Assembly (NCBI GenBank): GCA_963842355.1
Contig: CAWJGC010000011.1
Span: 1-64,000 of the forward strand
DNA from: JASHPR01 sp963842355
Lineage (GTDB): Bacteria; Actinomycetota; Actinomycetes; Streptosporangiales; Streptosporangiaceae
Length of the DNA: 64,000 nt
Reading direction: 5' to 3'
A model generated the notes under the pieces. The model was not told the DNA's origin. It searched no databases and saw nothing but the letters and a program-made list of their open reading frames with translations. The translations under genes and the position numbers were made by a program. How positions within the stretch are numbered: the first letter of the stretch is position 1; each line of letters begins with the position of its first letter. Positions 17,751 through 28,783 of the stretch are shown here, piece after piece.

Positions 17751-18877
17751 AACCGCGGCGTGAGCAGTCGGGTTACCTCCTGAAGAACCGATGCTCAAAC
17801 ACAAAGCGATTCGATCTGAAAGAACATGATGCCTGCCCCGATGGAACCCCAGCCACCGTCTCCTCGCAAGAAATAGCGGCAGTATGGCGTGCGGCACAGC
17901 CCTTAGTTAGAGGACGCGACTATGTTCAAGCGTCGCGCGGAGATTGTAATACCGTTCTACTGGTTAATGGTGATGAGAGATCGGTCATTAAATCGCCGCT
18001 TCCACTGGGCTATATAGACACCCGAGCCTTACTAACGTATGAGGCGGGTGTAGTGGATCTGCTCAACCAGAAGCTAACCGGGATTACGGACACACTGCCG
18101 GTCGCCGTGCCGTTGCTCATTCATCATAGCTGCGGACGCCCGTCCTGGACCGCATTCAGCTGGGTGCCCGGCGAAGTGCTCAGTCTGCGAGAAGTGCAGC
18201 AAAGGTTTTTGCCCGACGATTTTCGGGCTCTTGGAGAAGCTGTAGGGGAGTTTGCTGTACGCCTGGCTCGAGCGCTGGACCTCGGCTCGTTCAGGCGTGA
18301 CATTGAACGGCCTTACGGTATTTGTGCAGTTGATCACGAGCTCTGGCTTGCTGCTGCGATGAACGGCGAGCTTGACCGCTTGCACAAACAAGGCTATACC
18401 AATCTGGCTACAGTGCTTGGCCAACTCGGCCGCGAGTATCAGGATCTTCGCCGCACCGGGCAGTTGAGACCGACCATTATAGGTCATAACGATCTGCATC
18501 TCGGCAATTTTACCTTTATCGAACGTCGCGATGGAGCAATGCGCCTGGCGGGTTTCATCGACTTTGCCTTTGCGAAGCCAAGCACTCCGGCACGCGAATT
18601 TCGCTTCCTGGAACAACTTCATCCAGAAGCGCTGCAGGCGGCCATGACCACATGGCGGGAGTTGACGGGCGAAAGGGTTTCAATAGATCTCGTGCGGTTT
18701 TGGGAACGCGTGCAGTACGTTACGACGTGTATAACTCGCATTGAATGGGGATGCCCGGTCGGACGTGGGGCCGTGCATATGCAGCGCTGTTACCCCCAAT
18801 ATAATTGGCGGAAGGAGCTTGTCGAGCCAATGAATCCCCCCAAAGCTCCTGCTGAGCAGGCGCGTGCGCTGATCTAG
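17747..18877 (+). CDS. APH-like phosphotransferase, lower GC
   Basis: Up to 376 aa; the start is uncertain (the TTG at 17747 overlaps the HD-GYP stop, and no ATG is nearby). The aminoglycoside/choline-kinase fold is indicated by the catalytic loop IIGHNDLHLGNFTF (H-x-D-x-H-x2-N) and the metal-binding Asp in LAGFIDFAFAKP, with an N-lobe containing CNTVLLVNGDERSVIKSP. The substrate could be an antibiotic, a sugar or a small alcohol. Codon use is visibly more A/T-rich than neighbours, with AAA, TTT, ATA and AAT codons throughout, pointing to recent horizontal acquisition. A terminator-like hairpin follows at 18909. Confidence 0.75.
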   Translation: MKPRREQSGYLLKNRCSNTKRFDLKEHDACPDGTPATVSSQEIAAVWRAAQPLVRGRDYVQASRGDCNTVLLVNGDERSVIKSPLPLGYIDTRALLTYEAGVVDLLNQKLTGITDTLPVAVPLLIHHSCGRPSWTAFSWVPGEVLSLREVQQRFLPDDFRALGEAVGEFAVRLARALDLGSFRRDIERPYGICAVDHELWLAAAMNGELDRLHKQGYTNLATVLGQLGREYQDLRRTGQLRPTIIGHNDLHLGNFTFIERRDGAMRLAGFIDFAFAKPSTPAREFRFLEQLHPEALQAAMTTWRELTGERVSIDLVRFWERVQYVTTCITRIEWGCPVGRGAVHMQRCYPQYNWRKELVEPMNPPKAPAEQARALI

Positions 18878-18908
18878 ACCTATTGCTTTGAGCAGTGGTT
18901 GGGCTCCC

Positions 18909-18933
18909 GGCCGCCTCGGAGGCAGGCCGTTTT
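18909..18933 (+). terminator. Terminator-like hairpin after APH-like gene
   Basis: GGCC-GCCT-CGG-AGGC-A-GGCC followed by GTTTT, about 30 bp after the APH-like stop. The nested GC stem with a short T run fits an intrinsic terminator. Confidence 0.5.
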
Positions 18934-19063
18934 AAGGGGTCTGCTTACTGCGGTCATGGGCCGATGGGTCCTTTCGCGGCGGCGGGCGACGCGGCGGACC
19001 GGGTCAGCCGGGCGGTGGAGGCGATGGAGCGAGCGAAAGGCCGGCGGTTCGGAGGATTAGGGG

Positions 19064-19294
19064 CAGCTGGCCTTCGACGCGCTGCTGTACCGGCCTGGTG
19101 GTGATCGGCGAGGCCGACAAGGCGCTACCTGCGGACCTGCTCGCGCGGCAGCCCCAGGTCCCGTGGCGAGAAATCGCGCGGCTGCGTGACCTGCTCGCCC
19201 AGCATTACTACCGCGTAGACACCCAGATCATCCGCCGCGCCGTGGAGACGCCGCTGAGCGAGCTGCGTGATGCGGTCGCCCGGCTCCTTGCCGG
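19064..19294 (+). pseudogene. hepT: hepT-like toxin (DUF86) remnant
   Basis: The C-terminal half of a HepT/DUF86 RNase or AMPylation-target toxin: QLAFDALLYR, then after a one-base insertion near 19094 VVIGEADKALPADLL, PQVPWREIARLRDLLAQHYY (the R-x4-H-x-Y region) and IIRRAVETPLSELRDAVARL. There is no in-frame start or stop, and the N-terminal helices and the MNT nucleotidyltransferase antitoxin gene are missing. It is abutted head-on by the broken prsW gene on the other strand near 19292. Positions 18934-19063 show nothing recognisable. Confidence 0.7.
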
Positions 19295-19907
19295 CCCCGA
19301 ACACCAGCCCGCTGACCGCGCCGAGGAACAGGTAGTCCCGAGGCGTCAGGTCCCGCCGCCACGGAAGCCGGTAGCGCCAGAGCCGGTAGATCAGCGCGAC
19401 CGCCAGCACCGGTATGGCCTTGGCCAGTTCCTCGGGCAGGCCGACGCCGTAGATGCTGGGCTCCAGCCCCGCGGTGTCGGCGTGCAGGTCGACCTCCAGC
19501 GTGACCGCCAGCGGCACCTGGGTGGCCAGCGCGATCGCCGTGACCAGGACGAGCATCGGCCTGGTCACGTGTTCTAGCCGGATGATGACGCCCAGCAGCA
19601 GCCAGGCGACCGCGAAATAGGAGGCGAAGATCCAGGCCACGTGGTCGAACGTGCTGGCGCTCGGGTTCGGGCCCAAGGTGACCAGCGCGATCGACGGCAC
19701 GCAGATCAGCAGCAGGAACAGCAGCACCGGCCAGCTGCGCAGCGAATGGTGCCGGATCCAGTCACCCAGCCGAAGCAGGTCGTTGACCTGCCCGGCTCGG
19801 CGCTGCTGCGGGGGGCGGGACCGGGGGCCTGCACCGGCATCATCGTGATCATCTCCCCTGGCGCTCGAGTCTCCCGCCACCCTGACACACCGCACCGCGG
19901 CGGCCAT
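19292..19907 (-). pseudogene. PrsW-like intramembrane protease, 3' truncated
   Basis: Several transmembrane segments (PVLLFLLLICVPSIALVTLG, then FASYFAVAWLLLGVII and MLVLVTAIALATQVPLAV) followed by the PrsW catalytic signature LPEELAKAIPVLAVALIYRL and GAVSGLVFGAGKE. Normal family members continue with several more membrane helices; here similarity stops at about 19295 and the frame runs into antisense hepT sequence. The first 40 residues after the ATG at 19907 are low complexity, so the true start may be downstream. Probably inactive. Confidence 0.65.
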
Positions 19908-20162
19908 CCCTCACTTGTGCAGCGGGCCGGGCGGCCTCAGCGTGTACCACTTGTGCCGCCCGCTGGCCGCCAGACCGATGAAGTATCAGGTGCTGGAGCT
20001 GGCCGCGGCCGGCGGGCTGGCCGCCCTCGGCCCGCAGGACTGCCTGTGGGAGGGCAGCATGGCCGCGATCGACATGCTGCTGGTGCGCGACGGCACGACC
20101 GTACCTGGAGTGGTGTGTGACCAGTCCCGCTGGCTGGCGGCCTCGGGGGACCTCTGCCCGGT

Positions 20163-20562
20163 ATGACCGCCGAGCTGCTGGAGACCCTCGGCGTGCCCGT
20201 CCTCGGCTGGCAGACGGCCACGCTGCCGGTGTTCTACAGCGCGGAAGGCGGCCCGGCGGTGTCCGCGGTGGTGTCCACGAGCGCCGAGGCGGCCGGCATC
20301 GCGCGCGTCCACTGGCAGCTGAACCCGTCATCGGGCCTGCTGCTCGCCCGCCCGCGGGCTGGACCTGGAGCCGATCGTGGCCGAGGCCACGGCGCGGGTG
20401 CGGCGCGAGGGCGTGACCGGGCCGACCGTGACGCCCGCGGTCCTCGCCCTCGTCGAGGAGCTGAGCGACGGCCGGAGCGTCGAGGTCAACCAGCGGCTGA
20501 TCGCCGACAACGCGGCGCTGGCCGCCGAGGTGACCGTGGCCTACGCGGGCCGGGTCCCTTGA
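20163..20562 (+). pseudogene. psuG: psuG-like pseudouridine-5'-P glycosidase, C-terminal remnant
   Basis: TAELLETLGVPVLGWQTATL and PVFYSAEGG match the middle of pseudouridine-5'-phosphate glycosidase (indigoidine synthase A-like). After a +1 shift near 20355 the frame reads LDLEPIVAEATARVRREGV, GPTVTPAVLALVEELSDGRS and VNQRLIADNAALAAEVTVAY, the conserved end of the family. The N-terminal half, with the catalytic Lys, is missing. Upstream, 19978-20166 encodes a 62-aa frame that I cannot assign. Inactive. Confidence 0.7.
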
Positions 20563-20635
20563 GTCGGACGAGATCGCCCGCACCTCCGGCGGGCACCGCG
20601 ACCGACCCGGCCGCCGGAGTGCGAGCCGGAGGCTG

Positions 20636-21063
20636 TCAGGAGGCCAGCGCCTGCTCGAGCCAGGTTCGCAGCGCGGCGGCGGGCCCGGCTCCGGTCTGGC
20701 GCGCGGCCACCGCGCCTTTGCGCAGCAGCAGCAGGGTGGGTATGGCCTGCACGCCGAAGCGCTGCTGCAGCTTGGGTGACTCGTCCGCGTTGACCTTGAC
20801 CAGCTTCAGCTTGCCGGCCATCTCCGTGGCGAGCTGCTCCAGGGCCGGGCTGACCATGCGGCACGGGCCGCACCACGGGCCCAGAGGTCGATCAGCGCGG
20901 GAACGGACGCGCGCTCGGCGACCTCGGCGAAGTCGTCGTCGCCCGTGTCGACGATCCACGACAGCGGCTTGTGGCAGTTGCCGCAGCGTGGGGTGCCGAT
21001 GGCCGCGGCGGGCACCCGGTTCCTGCGCCCGCAGTTCGGGCAGGTGACCAGGTCGGCCGCCAT
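20636..21063 (-). pseudogene. Thioredoxin with N-terminal zinc motif, one-base frameshift
   Basis: Read from ATG 21063, the protein begins with the Trx2/TrxC-type zinc module (CPNCGRRN, then CGNCHKPL) and DFAEVAERASVPALIDLWA. One base is missing in a G/C run near 20878 (minus strand GGGCCC where GGGCCCC is expected). The other frame then continues perfectly with PWCGPCRMVSPALEQLATEM (redox CGPC), VKVNADESPKLQQRFGVQAI and PTLLLLRKGA. With one added base it is a complete ~141-aa thioredoxin. The gene begins 1 nt after the clpB stop, at the end of the chaperone operon. Either a real frameshift or a sequencing error. Confidence 0.85.
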
Positions 21064-21064
21064 G

Positions 21065-23673
<2,609 letters not shown>

Positions 23674-23692
<19 letters not shown>

Positions 23693-24010
23693 GGCCTTCC
23701 TCCCGGCTGCCCCGTGTTTCCTGGCGGTACTGCGCTGCGCAGGGCGGTTTCGAGCACCGTGATCCGGTCCAGCAGGTCGATGACCAGCCCCACGGCCGCG
23801 TAGTTGAGCGCGAACCCGGCGCGGAGGCGCTGTATCCGGGCTACGACCGCGAGCTGGGCGGGGGAGAACCAGAAGCCGGCCGGCCGCGTCGCGGTCGGCG
23901 TCGACCAAGCCGAGAGCGACCAGCCTGCGGATCAGCTCGGGGTGCGCGGCCGTCGCCCGCGCGAACGCCTCGAGGTCCATCCGCACCGGCCGGACGAGGG
24001 CGTAGCTCAC
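23674..24010 (-). pseudogene. cbpM: CbpM-like chaperone modulator, one-base frameshift
   Basis: GTG at 24010 overlaps the cbpA stop (GTGA). The N-terminus reads SYALVRPVRMDLEAFARATA and AHPELIRRLVALGLVD, a MerR/HspR-like winged-helix start. Near 23875 one extra base shifts the frame; the other frame continues with LWFSPAQLAVVARIQRLRAG (allowing for the shift), FALNYAAVGLVIDLLDRITV and LETALRSA, then stops at 23674, inside the clpB start region. Repaired, it would be about 112 aa, typical for CbpM, which inhibits or tunes the adjacent DnaJ-like protein. A sequencing error is possible. Confidence 0.78.
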
Positions 24011-24975
24011 CGATGCCTCCTCGGGTCGAAGGTCGAGGTCGCGGCCAGCTGCTCGAACAGCTGACGCTCCTCGTGCGAGAGCTTGCCCGGCACCATGATC
24101 TTGGCCTCGGCGAACAGGTCGCCGGGCCGACCGCGGTGATGCGGCAGGCCGCGGCCCCGGAGCCGGAGCCGCCTGCCGGTCGACGTGCCCGCCGGCACCT
24201 TGACCTTGGTCTCGCCGCCGGGCGTCTCGACCACGACCGACGTGCCCAGCGCGGCCTCCCAGGGGGCGAGCGGCAGGTCGACGTAGAGATCACGGCCCTC
24301 GACCCGGTACCTGGGGTGCCAGGCGATCCGGATCACGAAATAGAGGTCGCCGGGGCGGGCGCCGCCGCTGCCCCGGCCGCCCTGGCCTGCCAGCCGGATG
24401 CGCTGACCGCTGGTCACGCCGGCCGGCACCCGGACGTCAAAGGACCGCTGGCCATCCGGGCCCTGCAGGGTGACCGTCCGCTGGGTGCCGTGGTAAGCCT
24501 CCTCGACGGTCACCTCCAGCTCGGCCTCCTGGTCTGCACCGGGAATCGGGCCCCAGCCGCGGCCGGCCCGGCCGCCGAACGGCCCGCCCAGCAGGTCATC
24601 GATATCGATGTCGCCGGTACCCGCCCCGAAGGGGCCGCCCGCTGAGCCGAACGGGCTGCCGCCTGGCCTGAACCCTCCCTGCCCCGCGCGGCCCGCGCCC
24701 GCGCCCGCGCGTGCGCGGCGCCACGTCTCCGGGTCCACGTCCTCGGGCACCTGGCGGAAGTCGGGGCCGAACGTGTCGTAGCGGCGGCGGGTCTGCGGAT
24801 CGGACAGGACGGCGTAGGCCTCGGAGATGTCCTTGAACCGGTTTTCGGCCCTGGGATCGGAGTTGACATCCGGATGGTAGGTGCGGGCGAGCTTGCGGTA
24901 GGCCTGCTGGATCTCGTCCTGGCTCGCGCTCCTCGGCACGCCCAGGATCTCGTAGAAATCGCGGTCGTCAGCCAT
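24007..24975 (-). CDS. cbpA: CbpA-type DnaJ co-chaperone
   Basis: 322 aa. J-domain (1-70) with the HPD motif (LARTYHPDVNSD), a Gly/Phe-rich linker, then two C-terminal substrate-binding domains (VTVEEAYHGTQRTVTLQGPD and LRLRGRGLPHHRGRPGDLF). It has no CxxCxGxG zinc-finger region, so it is a class-B (CbpA) J-protein rather than canonical DnaJ. That fits the CbpM-like gene immediately downstream (GTGA overlap). It stimulates DnaK ATPase activity. The ATG lies 8 nt after grpE. Confidence 0.92.
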   Translation of the reverse strand: MADDRDFYEILGVPRSASQDEIQQAYRKLARTYHPDVNSDPRAENRFKDISEAYAVLSDPQTRRRYDTFGPDFRQVPEDVDPETWRRARAGAGAGRAGQGGFRPGGSPFGSAGGPFGAGTGDIDIDDLLGGPFGGRAGRGWGPIPGADQEAELEVTVEEAYHGTQRTVTLQGPDGQRSFDVRVPAGVTSGQRIRLAGQGGRGSGGARPGDLYFVIRIAWHPRYRVEGRDLYVDLPLAPWEAALGTSVVVETPGGETKVKVPAGTSTGRRLRLRGRGLPHHRGRPGDLFAEAKIMVPGKLSHEERQLFEQLAATSTFDPRRHR

Positions 24976-24983
24976 GGGTCTGG

Positions 24984-25580
24984 CTAGCCATCACCCGGCA
25001 CGGCCACCACGACCCGGGCAGGCCGAAGCTGGTGGTCTCCGTCGCCGTAGGCCGGCTGCACGACCTCCACGATCGTGCCGGGGGCGGCGTCGGGCACGGC
25101 CCGGGAGGCCACCGCGTCGTGGCGGGCCGGGTCGAACATCGCTCCGGTGTCGTCACGCCGGGAGAAGCCCAGCTTGGCGAGCACATCCAGGGCCTGCTGC
25201 CGGATGGCCTGGATGCCCTCGATGATCGAGTTCGGCTCGGCCTGAGCGTGTGCGAGCGCGCGCTCGAGATTGTCGAGTACGGGCAGCCACTCCCTGGCCA
25301 CCTGGGCCCTTGCCTCTTCCTCGGCGCGGCGGACCTGGCTGGCGCATCTCTTGCGCGCGTTGTCCGCGTCGGCCAGGGCCCGCAGCCGCAGGTCCCTGGC
25401 CTCCGCCAGCTGGGCCTGCAGGTCGGCAACGGCCGCGGCGCCGCTCGCGTCGCCGGGATGTCCCGCCTCGGCCGCAGAGCCCGGCTGGGCCGACGGGCGC
25501 TCGGTCCCGGAGCCGGGCTGGGCAGGCGGGCGCTCACCGCCGCCCGGCCTCGGCCCGGGGCCGCCCCGTGCTTCACTCAT
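24984..25580 (-). CDS. grpE: GrpE nucleotide-exchange factor
   Basis: 198 aa. A low-complexity Pro/Gly N-terminus is followed by the long dimerisation coiled coil (VADLQAQLAEARDLRLRALA, DADNARKRCASQVRRAEEEA) and the conserved head (WLPVLDNLERALAHA, HDAVASRAVPDAAPGTIVEV). It exchanges ADP on DnaK. The start overlaps the dnaK stop by 8 nt. Confidence 0.95.
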   Translation of the reverse strand: MSEARGGPGPRPGGGERPPAQPGSGTERPSAQPGSAAEAGHPGDASGAAAVADLQAQLAEARDLRLRALADADNARKRCASQVRRAEEEARAQVAREWLPVLDNLERALAHAQAEPNSIIEGIQAIRQQALDVLAKLGFSRRDDTGAMFDPARHDAVASRAVPDAAPGTIVEVVQPAYGDGDHQLRPARVVVAVPGDG

Positions 25581-27447
25581 TGGGGGTGAACTCGGCGTCG
25601 ATCACGTCGTCGCCGCCATCGCCCTGCGGAGTACCGGACGGCCCGCCCTGCGGGCCCCCGGCCGCGCCGAGGCCGTGATAGACCTGCTGGAGCTCGCCGG
25701 TGAGTTCGCGGAGCCGGGCCAGGGGTGCCTCCTCCTTGAGGGCCTGCCGGGCGTCGGCCACGAGCGTCTCGGCTCGCGCCTTCTCGTGCACGGCGACCGC
25801 GTCGCCGCGTTCGGCCAGCAGCCGCTCGACCTGGTAGGCGGCGGTGTCGAGGGCGTTGCGGGCGTCGGTCAGCTCGCGCAGGCGGCTGTCCTCGTCACGG
25901 TGCTGCTCGGCGTCGCGGATCATGCGCTCGACCTCGGCCTGGTCCAGGTTGGAGGTCTCGCTGATCGTGATCCGCTGCTCGGCGCCGGTGCCGGAGTCCC
26001 GGGCCGAGACGTTCAGGATCCCGTTCGCGTCGATGTCGAAGGTGACCTCGATCTGCGGTACTCCCCGGGGCGCAGGACGGATGTTCTCGAGCCGGAACCG
26101 GCCGAGAACCCGGTTGTCGGCCGCGCGTTCCCGCTCGCCCTGGAGCACCACCACGTCCACGGCGGGCTGGTTGTCCTCCGCGGTGCTGAACGTCTCGGTG
26201 CGGCGGGCGGGAATCGTCGTGTTGCGCTCGATGACCTTGGTCATCACCCCGCCCATCGTCTCGATGCCGAGCGACAGCGGGGTCACGTCCAGCAGCAGGA
26301 CATCCTTGACCTCGCCCTTGAGCACGGCGGCCTGCACCGCGGCGCCGAGCGCGACGACCTCGTCCGGGTTGACCGTCATGTTCGGGTCCTTGCCGCCGGT
26401 CAGCCGCCGGACCATGCTCTGCACCGCCGGGGTGCGGGTGGCCCCGCCGACCAGGATCACCTCGTCGAGATCGTTGGCGGTGAGCCTCGCGTCGGCCAGC
26501 GCCTGGCGGACCGGTCCCTCGGTGCGCTCGACCAGGTCGGCGGTGATCTGGTCGAACGTGGAGCGCATCAGCGTGGTGTTGAGGTGCTTGGGCCCGGAGG
26601 CGTCGGCGGTGATGAACGGCAGGCTGATCGTCGTCTGGGTCACCGACGACAGCTCCACCTTGGCCTTCTCGGCCGCCTCGAACAGGCGCTGCAGGGCCTG
26701 CGGATCCCGGCGCAGGTCGATCCCGTTGTCGCGCTGGAATCCGTCGGCCAGGTGGTCGACGAGCCGGCGGTCGAAGTCGTCGCCGCCGAGGTGGGTGTCG
26801 CCGGCGGTCGCGCGCACCTCGACCACGCCGTCGCCGATGTCGAGCACGCTGACGTCGAACGTCCCGCCGCCGAGGTCGAAGACCAGTACGGTTTCGCTCT
26901 GCTTCTTGTCCAGGCCGTAGGCCAGGGCGGCCGCGGTCGGCTCGTTGATGATGCGCAGGACGTTGAGCCCGGCGATCCGGCCCGCGTCCTTGGTCGCCTG
27001 CCGCTGCGCGTCGTTGAAGTACGCGGGAACGGTGATGACCGCCTCGGTGATCTTCTCGCCGAGGAACTTCGACGCGTCCTCCACCAGCTTGCGCAGCACC
27101 AGGGCCGAGATCTCCTCCGGCGCGTACTGCTTGCCGCCGATCTCGAACCGGGCCGCGCCGTCCGGCCCGGCGACGACGTCGAACGACACGGCATTGATCT
27201 CGGACTTGACCTCGTCGAAGCGCCGGCCGATGAACCGCTTGGCCGAGTAGATCGTGCCCTTGGGGTTCAGGATCGCCTGACGGCGGGCGAGCTGGCCGAC
27301 CAGGCGCTCCCCCTGGGGGGTGAAGGCCACCACCGACGGGGTCGTCCGCGATCCCTCGGCGTTGGGGATCACCGTCGGCTTGCCTGCCTCGGTCGCCGCG
27401 ATCACTGAGTTCGTGGTGCCCAGATCGATTCCGACTGCTCTCGCCAT
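25573..27447 (-). CDS. dnaK: DnaK (Hsp70)
   Basis: 624 aa from ATG 27447 (start context ARAVGIDLGTTNSVIAATEA with GAGG 8 nt upstream); the open frame extends further upstream but that part is not DnaK. It has the phosphate-1 loop, connect-1, the VFDLGGGTFDVSVLDIGDG phosphate-2 block, the substrate-binding domain (LLLDVTPLSLGIETMGG) and the helical lid, ending DDVIDAEFTPNE. It leads the six-gene chaperone operon. I searched the upstream region by eye for HAIR (CTTGAGT-N7-ACTCAAG) and CIRCE elements and saw neither, so regulation is open. Because its J-protein is CbpA-like, it may be an accessory rather than the housekeeping set. Confidence 0.96.
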   Translation of the reverse strand: MARAVGIDLGTTNSVIAATEAGKPTVIPNAEGSRTTPSVVAFTPQGERLVGQLARRQAILNPKGTIYSAKRFIGRRFDEVKSEINAVSFDVVAGPDGAARFEIGGKQYAPEEISALVLRKLVEDASKFLGEKITEAVITVPAYFNDAQRQATKDAGRIAGLNVLRIINEPTAAALAYGLDKKQSETVLVFDLGGGTFDVSVLDIGDGVVEVRATAGDTHLGGDDFDRRLVDHLADGFQRDNGIDLRRDPQALQRLFEAAEKAKVELSSVTQTTISLPFITADASGPKHLNTTLMRSTFDQITADLVERTEGPVRQALADARLTANDLDEVILVGGATRTPAVQSMVRRLTGGKDPNMTVNPDEVVALGAAVQAAVLKGEVKDVLLLDVTPLSLGIETMGGVMTKVIERNTTIPARRTETFSTAEDNQPAVDVVVLQGERERAADNRVLGRFRLENIRPAPRGVPQIEVTFDIDANGILNVSARDSGTGAEQRITISETSNLDQAEVERMIRDAEQHRDEDSRLRELTDARNALDTAAYQVERLLAERGDAVAVHEKARAETLVADARQALKEEAPLARLRELTGELQQVYHGLGAAGGPQGGPSGTPQGDGGDDVIDAEFTPNE

Positions 27448-27708
27448 CGTTGCCTCATCTCGAGAACGGCGCGGCGCGGCGGGCAGTGCTGCCACCGGTG
27501 AGCCCCTGCACCACGGCTGGCACGTTCCAGTATGGGGGACACGGGGCGCGAGGCCCAGGGCAGGTCGCCACCACGACGCCGAGCGATTGCCACCAGCCAT
27601 AACGTAAGTTCGTGCCCCGGAACCGCCCGTCAGGGCCTCAGGTCCTCGTCGCTGCGGGCGGGCGCGGACGGCGCCTGGTTCAGGTGCTCGCCGGCCGCAC
27701 GCACCGGC

Positions 27709-27848
27709 ACTCAGATCGGGTCGGAGGCGCAGTTCACCGACGTGGGCTTCACCCACCTGGCCCTCGTCCAGGTGGCAGCGACCAGCAGGACCAGTTCGTC
27801 TCCTGGGCCGCGAATGATCTGCTGCCGCCCCTGCGCAAGCGCGGATAG
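27709..27848 (+). pseudogene. LLM-class F420-dependent oxidoreductase, C-terminal scrap
   Basis: TDVGFTHLALVQV, then after a one-base shift near 27772 GSDQQDQFVSWAANDLLPPL, matches the conserved C-terminus of luciferase-like F420-dependent enzymes (the VGFTHVALVQ..GG.Q..F..W..LLP pattern). Everything upstream is missing. It is divergent from dnaK; the interval 27448-27708 must contain the dnaK promoter but shows no other gene. Confidence 0.55.
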
Positions 27849-27866
27849 CACCTGAGAGCAAGGTGA

Positions 27867-28085
27867 CAAGCACAGCCACGTCGCGGCGCGCTGGTACGCC
27901 GAGCGCGCCGGATCAACCGTGAGCTAGGCCGGCTGTACCCGGGTGCGCACATAGAGCTGAACTTCACATCTCCGCTCAAGTTGCTTGTGGCGGTGATCCT
28001 TTCCGCCCAGACCACGGACCGGCGGGTCAATGCGGTAACGCCGGTGCTTTTCGCCCGGTACCGCACGGCCGCCGATGGGCCAGCG
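27867..28085 (+). pseudogene. nth: Endonuclease III (nth), N-terminal fragment
   Basis: RRARRINRELGRLYPGAHIE, SPLKLLVAVILSAQTTDRRV and NAVTPVLFARYRTAAD match the first ~65 residues of Nth, a base-excision-repair glycosylase. There is no start codon (in-frame TGA at 27864) and similarity ends near 28085, before the HhH and FeS-cluster regions. A dead fragment. 28086-28260 shows nothing recognisable. Confidence 0.75.
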
Positions 28086-28260
28086 TGGCGAGGTAGCCGC
28101 GGTGGCGGCGGCTGCCCCTTTCACAACTCCGCGGTCGAGTTCACCGGCCTGATCCACCCGGCCACCCGGTAATCGTCGCTCGCACATAAGCCGTCCTGTG
28201 CCTGCTCAGCGACGCCGCCCCCCAGGCGAGGGTGCCTGACCCCGAAACACTCGGCCGCCA

Positions 28261-28440
28261 GCTCGCCGGATCGCTGGAATGCCGGTAGTGACGGGTTTGT
28301 ACACGCTGCTCCTCCCGATGGCAGTGTTCTGCGTTCTCGGGTCTTCACGTCATCTCGTTGCCGCTGCGGACTCCGCCACCGCGGCGATACCCGCCGGGGC
28401 CCTCATCGGCCTGGCGGCCCCGGGCTCGGCGAGATACGTG
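28261..28440 (+). pseudogene. SulP-family anion transporter fragment
   Basis: IAGMPVVTGLYTLLLPMAVF, then LGSSRHLVAAADSATAAI, is the first-transmembrane and P-V-x-G-L-Y-T region of SulP sulfate/bicarbonate transporters. Both ends are missing. It is fused head-to-head with an inverted DUF2252 remnant. Confidence 0.65.
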
Positions 28441-28690
28441 TGGCGGCGTCGCCGGACCGGGCGTGCGCGCGGGCCAGCGTCCGGCCGCACACCTGGGCGT
28501 AGCTTGCGAAACCGTTCGGCGTCATGGCGTCGAGATTCACCGAGCCCTTCATGTACCGGAATTGCCGCACGTAGTAGTCATGGCCGCCATAGGTGGTCCA
28601 GCCGAGGAACGGATGCTCACGTCGCCGTTTGCGTTCCTGCGACGTCGAAGACCAGGTTTCGCTCGGGCGTGCCGAACACGCCGAAGTTAC
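28440..28690 (-). pseudogene. DUF2252 protein remnant with internal deletion
   Basis: On the minus strand NFGVFGTPERNLVFDV (28688-28640) is directly followed by a different frame reading FLGWTTYGGHDYYVRQFRYM, KGSVNLDAMTPNGFASYAQV and CGRTLARAHARSGDAA. Both segments are DUF2252 blocks that lie about 300 residues apart in the intact copy at 61293-62753, so the centre is deleted, along with the 5' end. Confidence 0.7.
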
Positions 28691-28783
28691 GCCGCCGGTA
28701 TCCAGGCCGCGTGCGAGGAACGCGGGACCCTCCGGCGGAGGGCCGCTCCGGCGCGCCTGCGCTCGTCGTATGTCTGCCCCCGG

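Noticed and set aside
19978..20166. 62-aa open frame (MKYQVLELAAAGGLAALGPQ...) before the psuG remnant
   Set aside because: It reads like real protein but I cannot match it to a family, and it has no ribosome-binding site; left unassigned.
27448..27708. HAIR or CIRCE heat-shock operator upstream of dnaK
   Set aside because: Neither CTTGAGT-N7-ACTCAAG nor TTAGCACTC-N9-GAGTGCTAA is visible in the interval.
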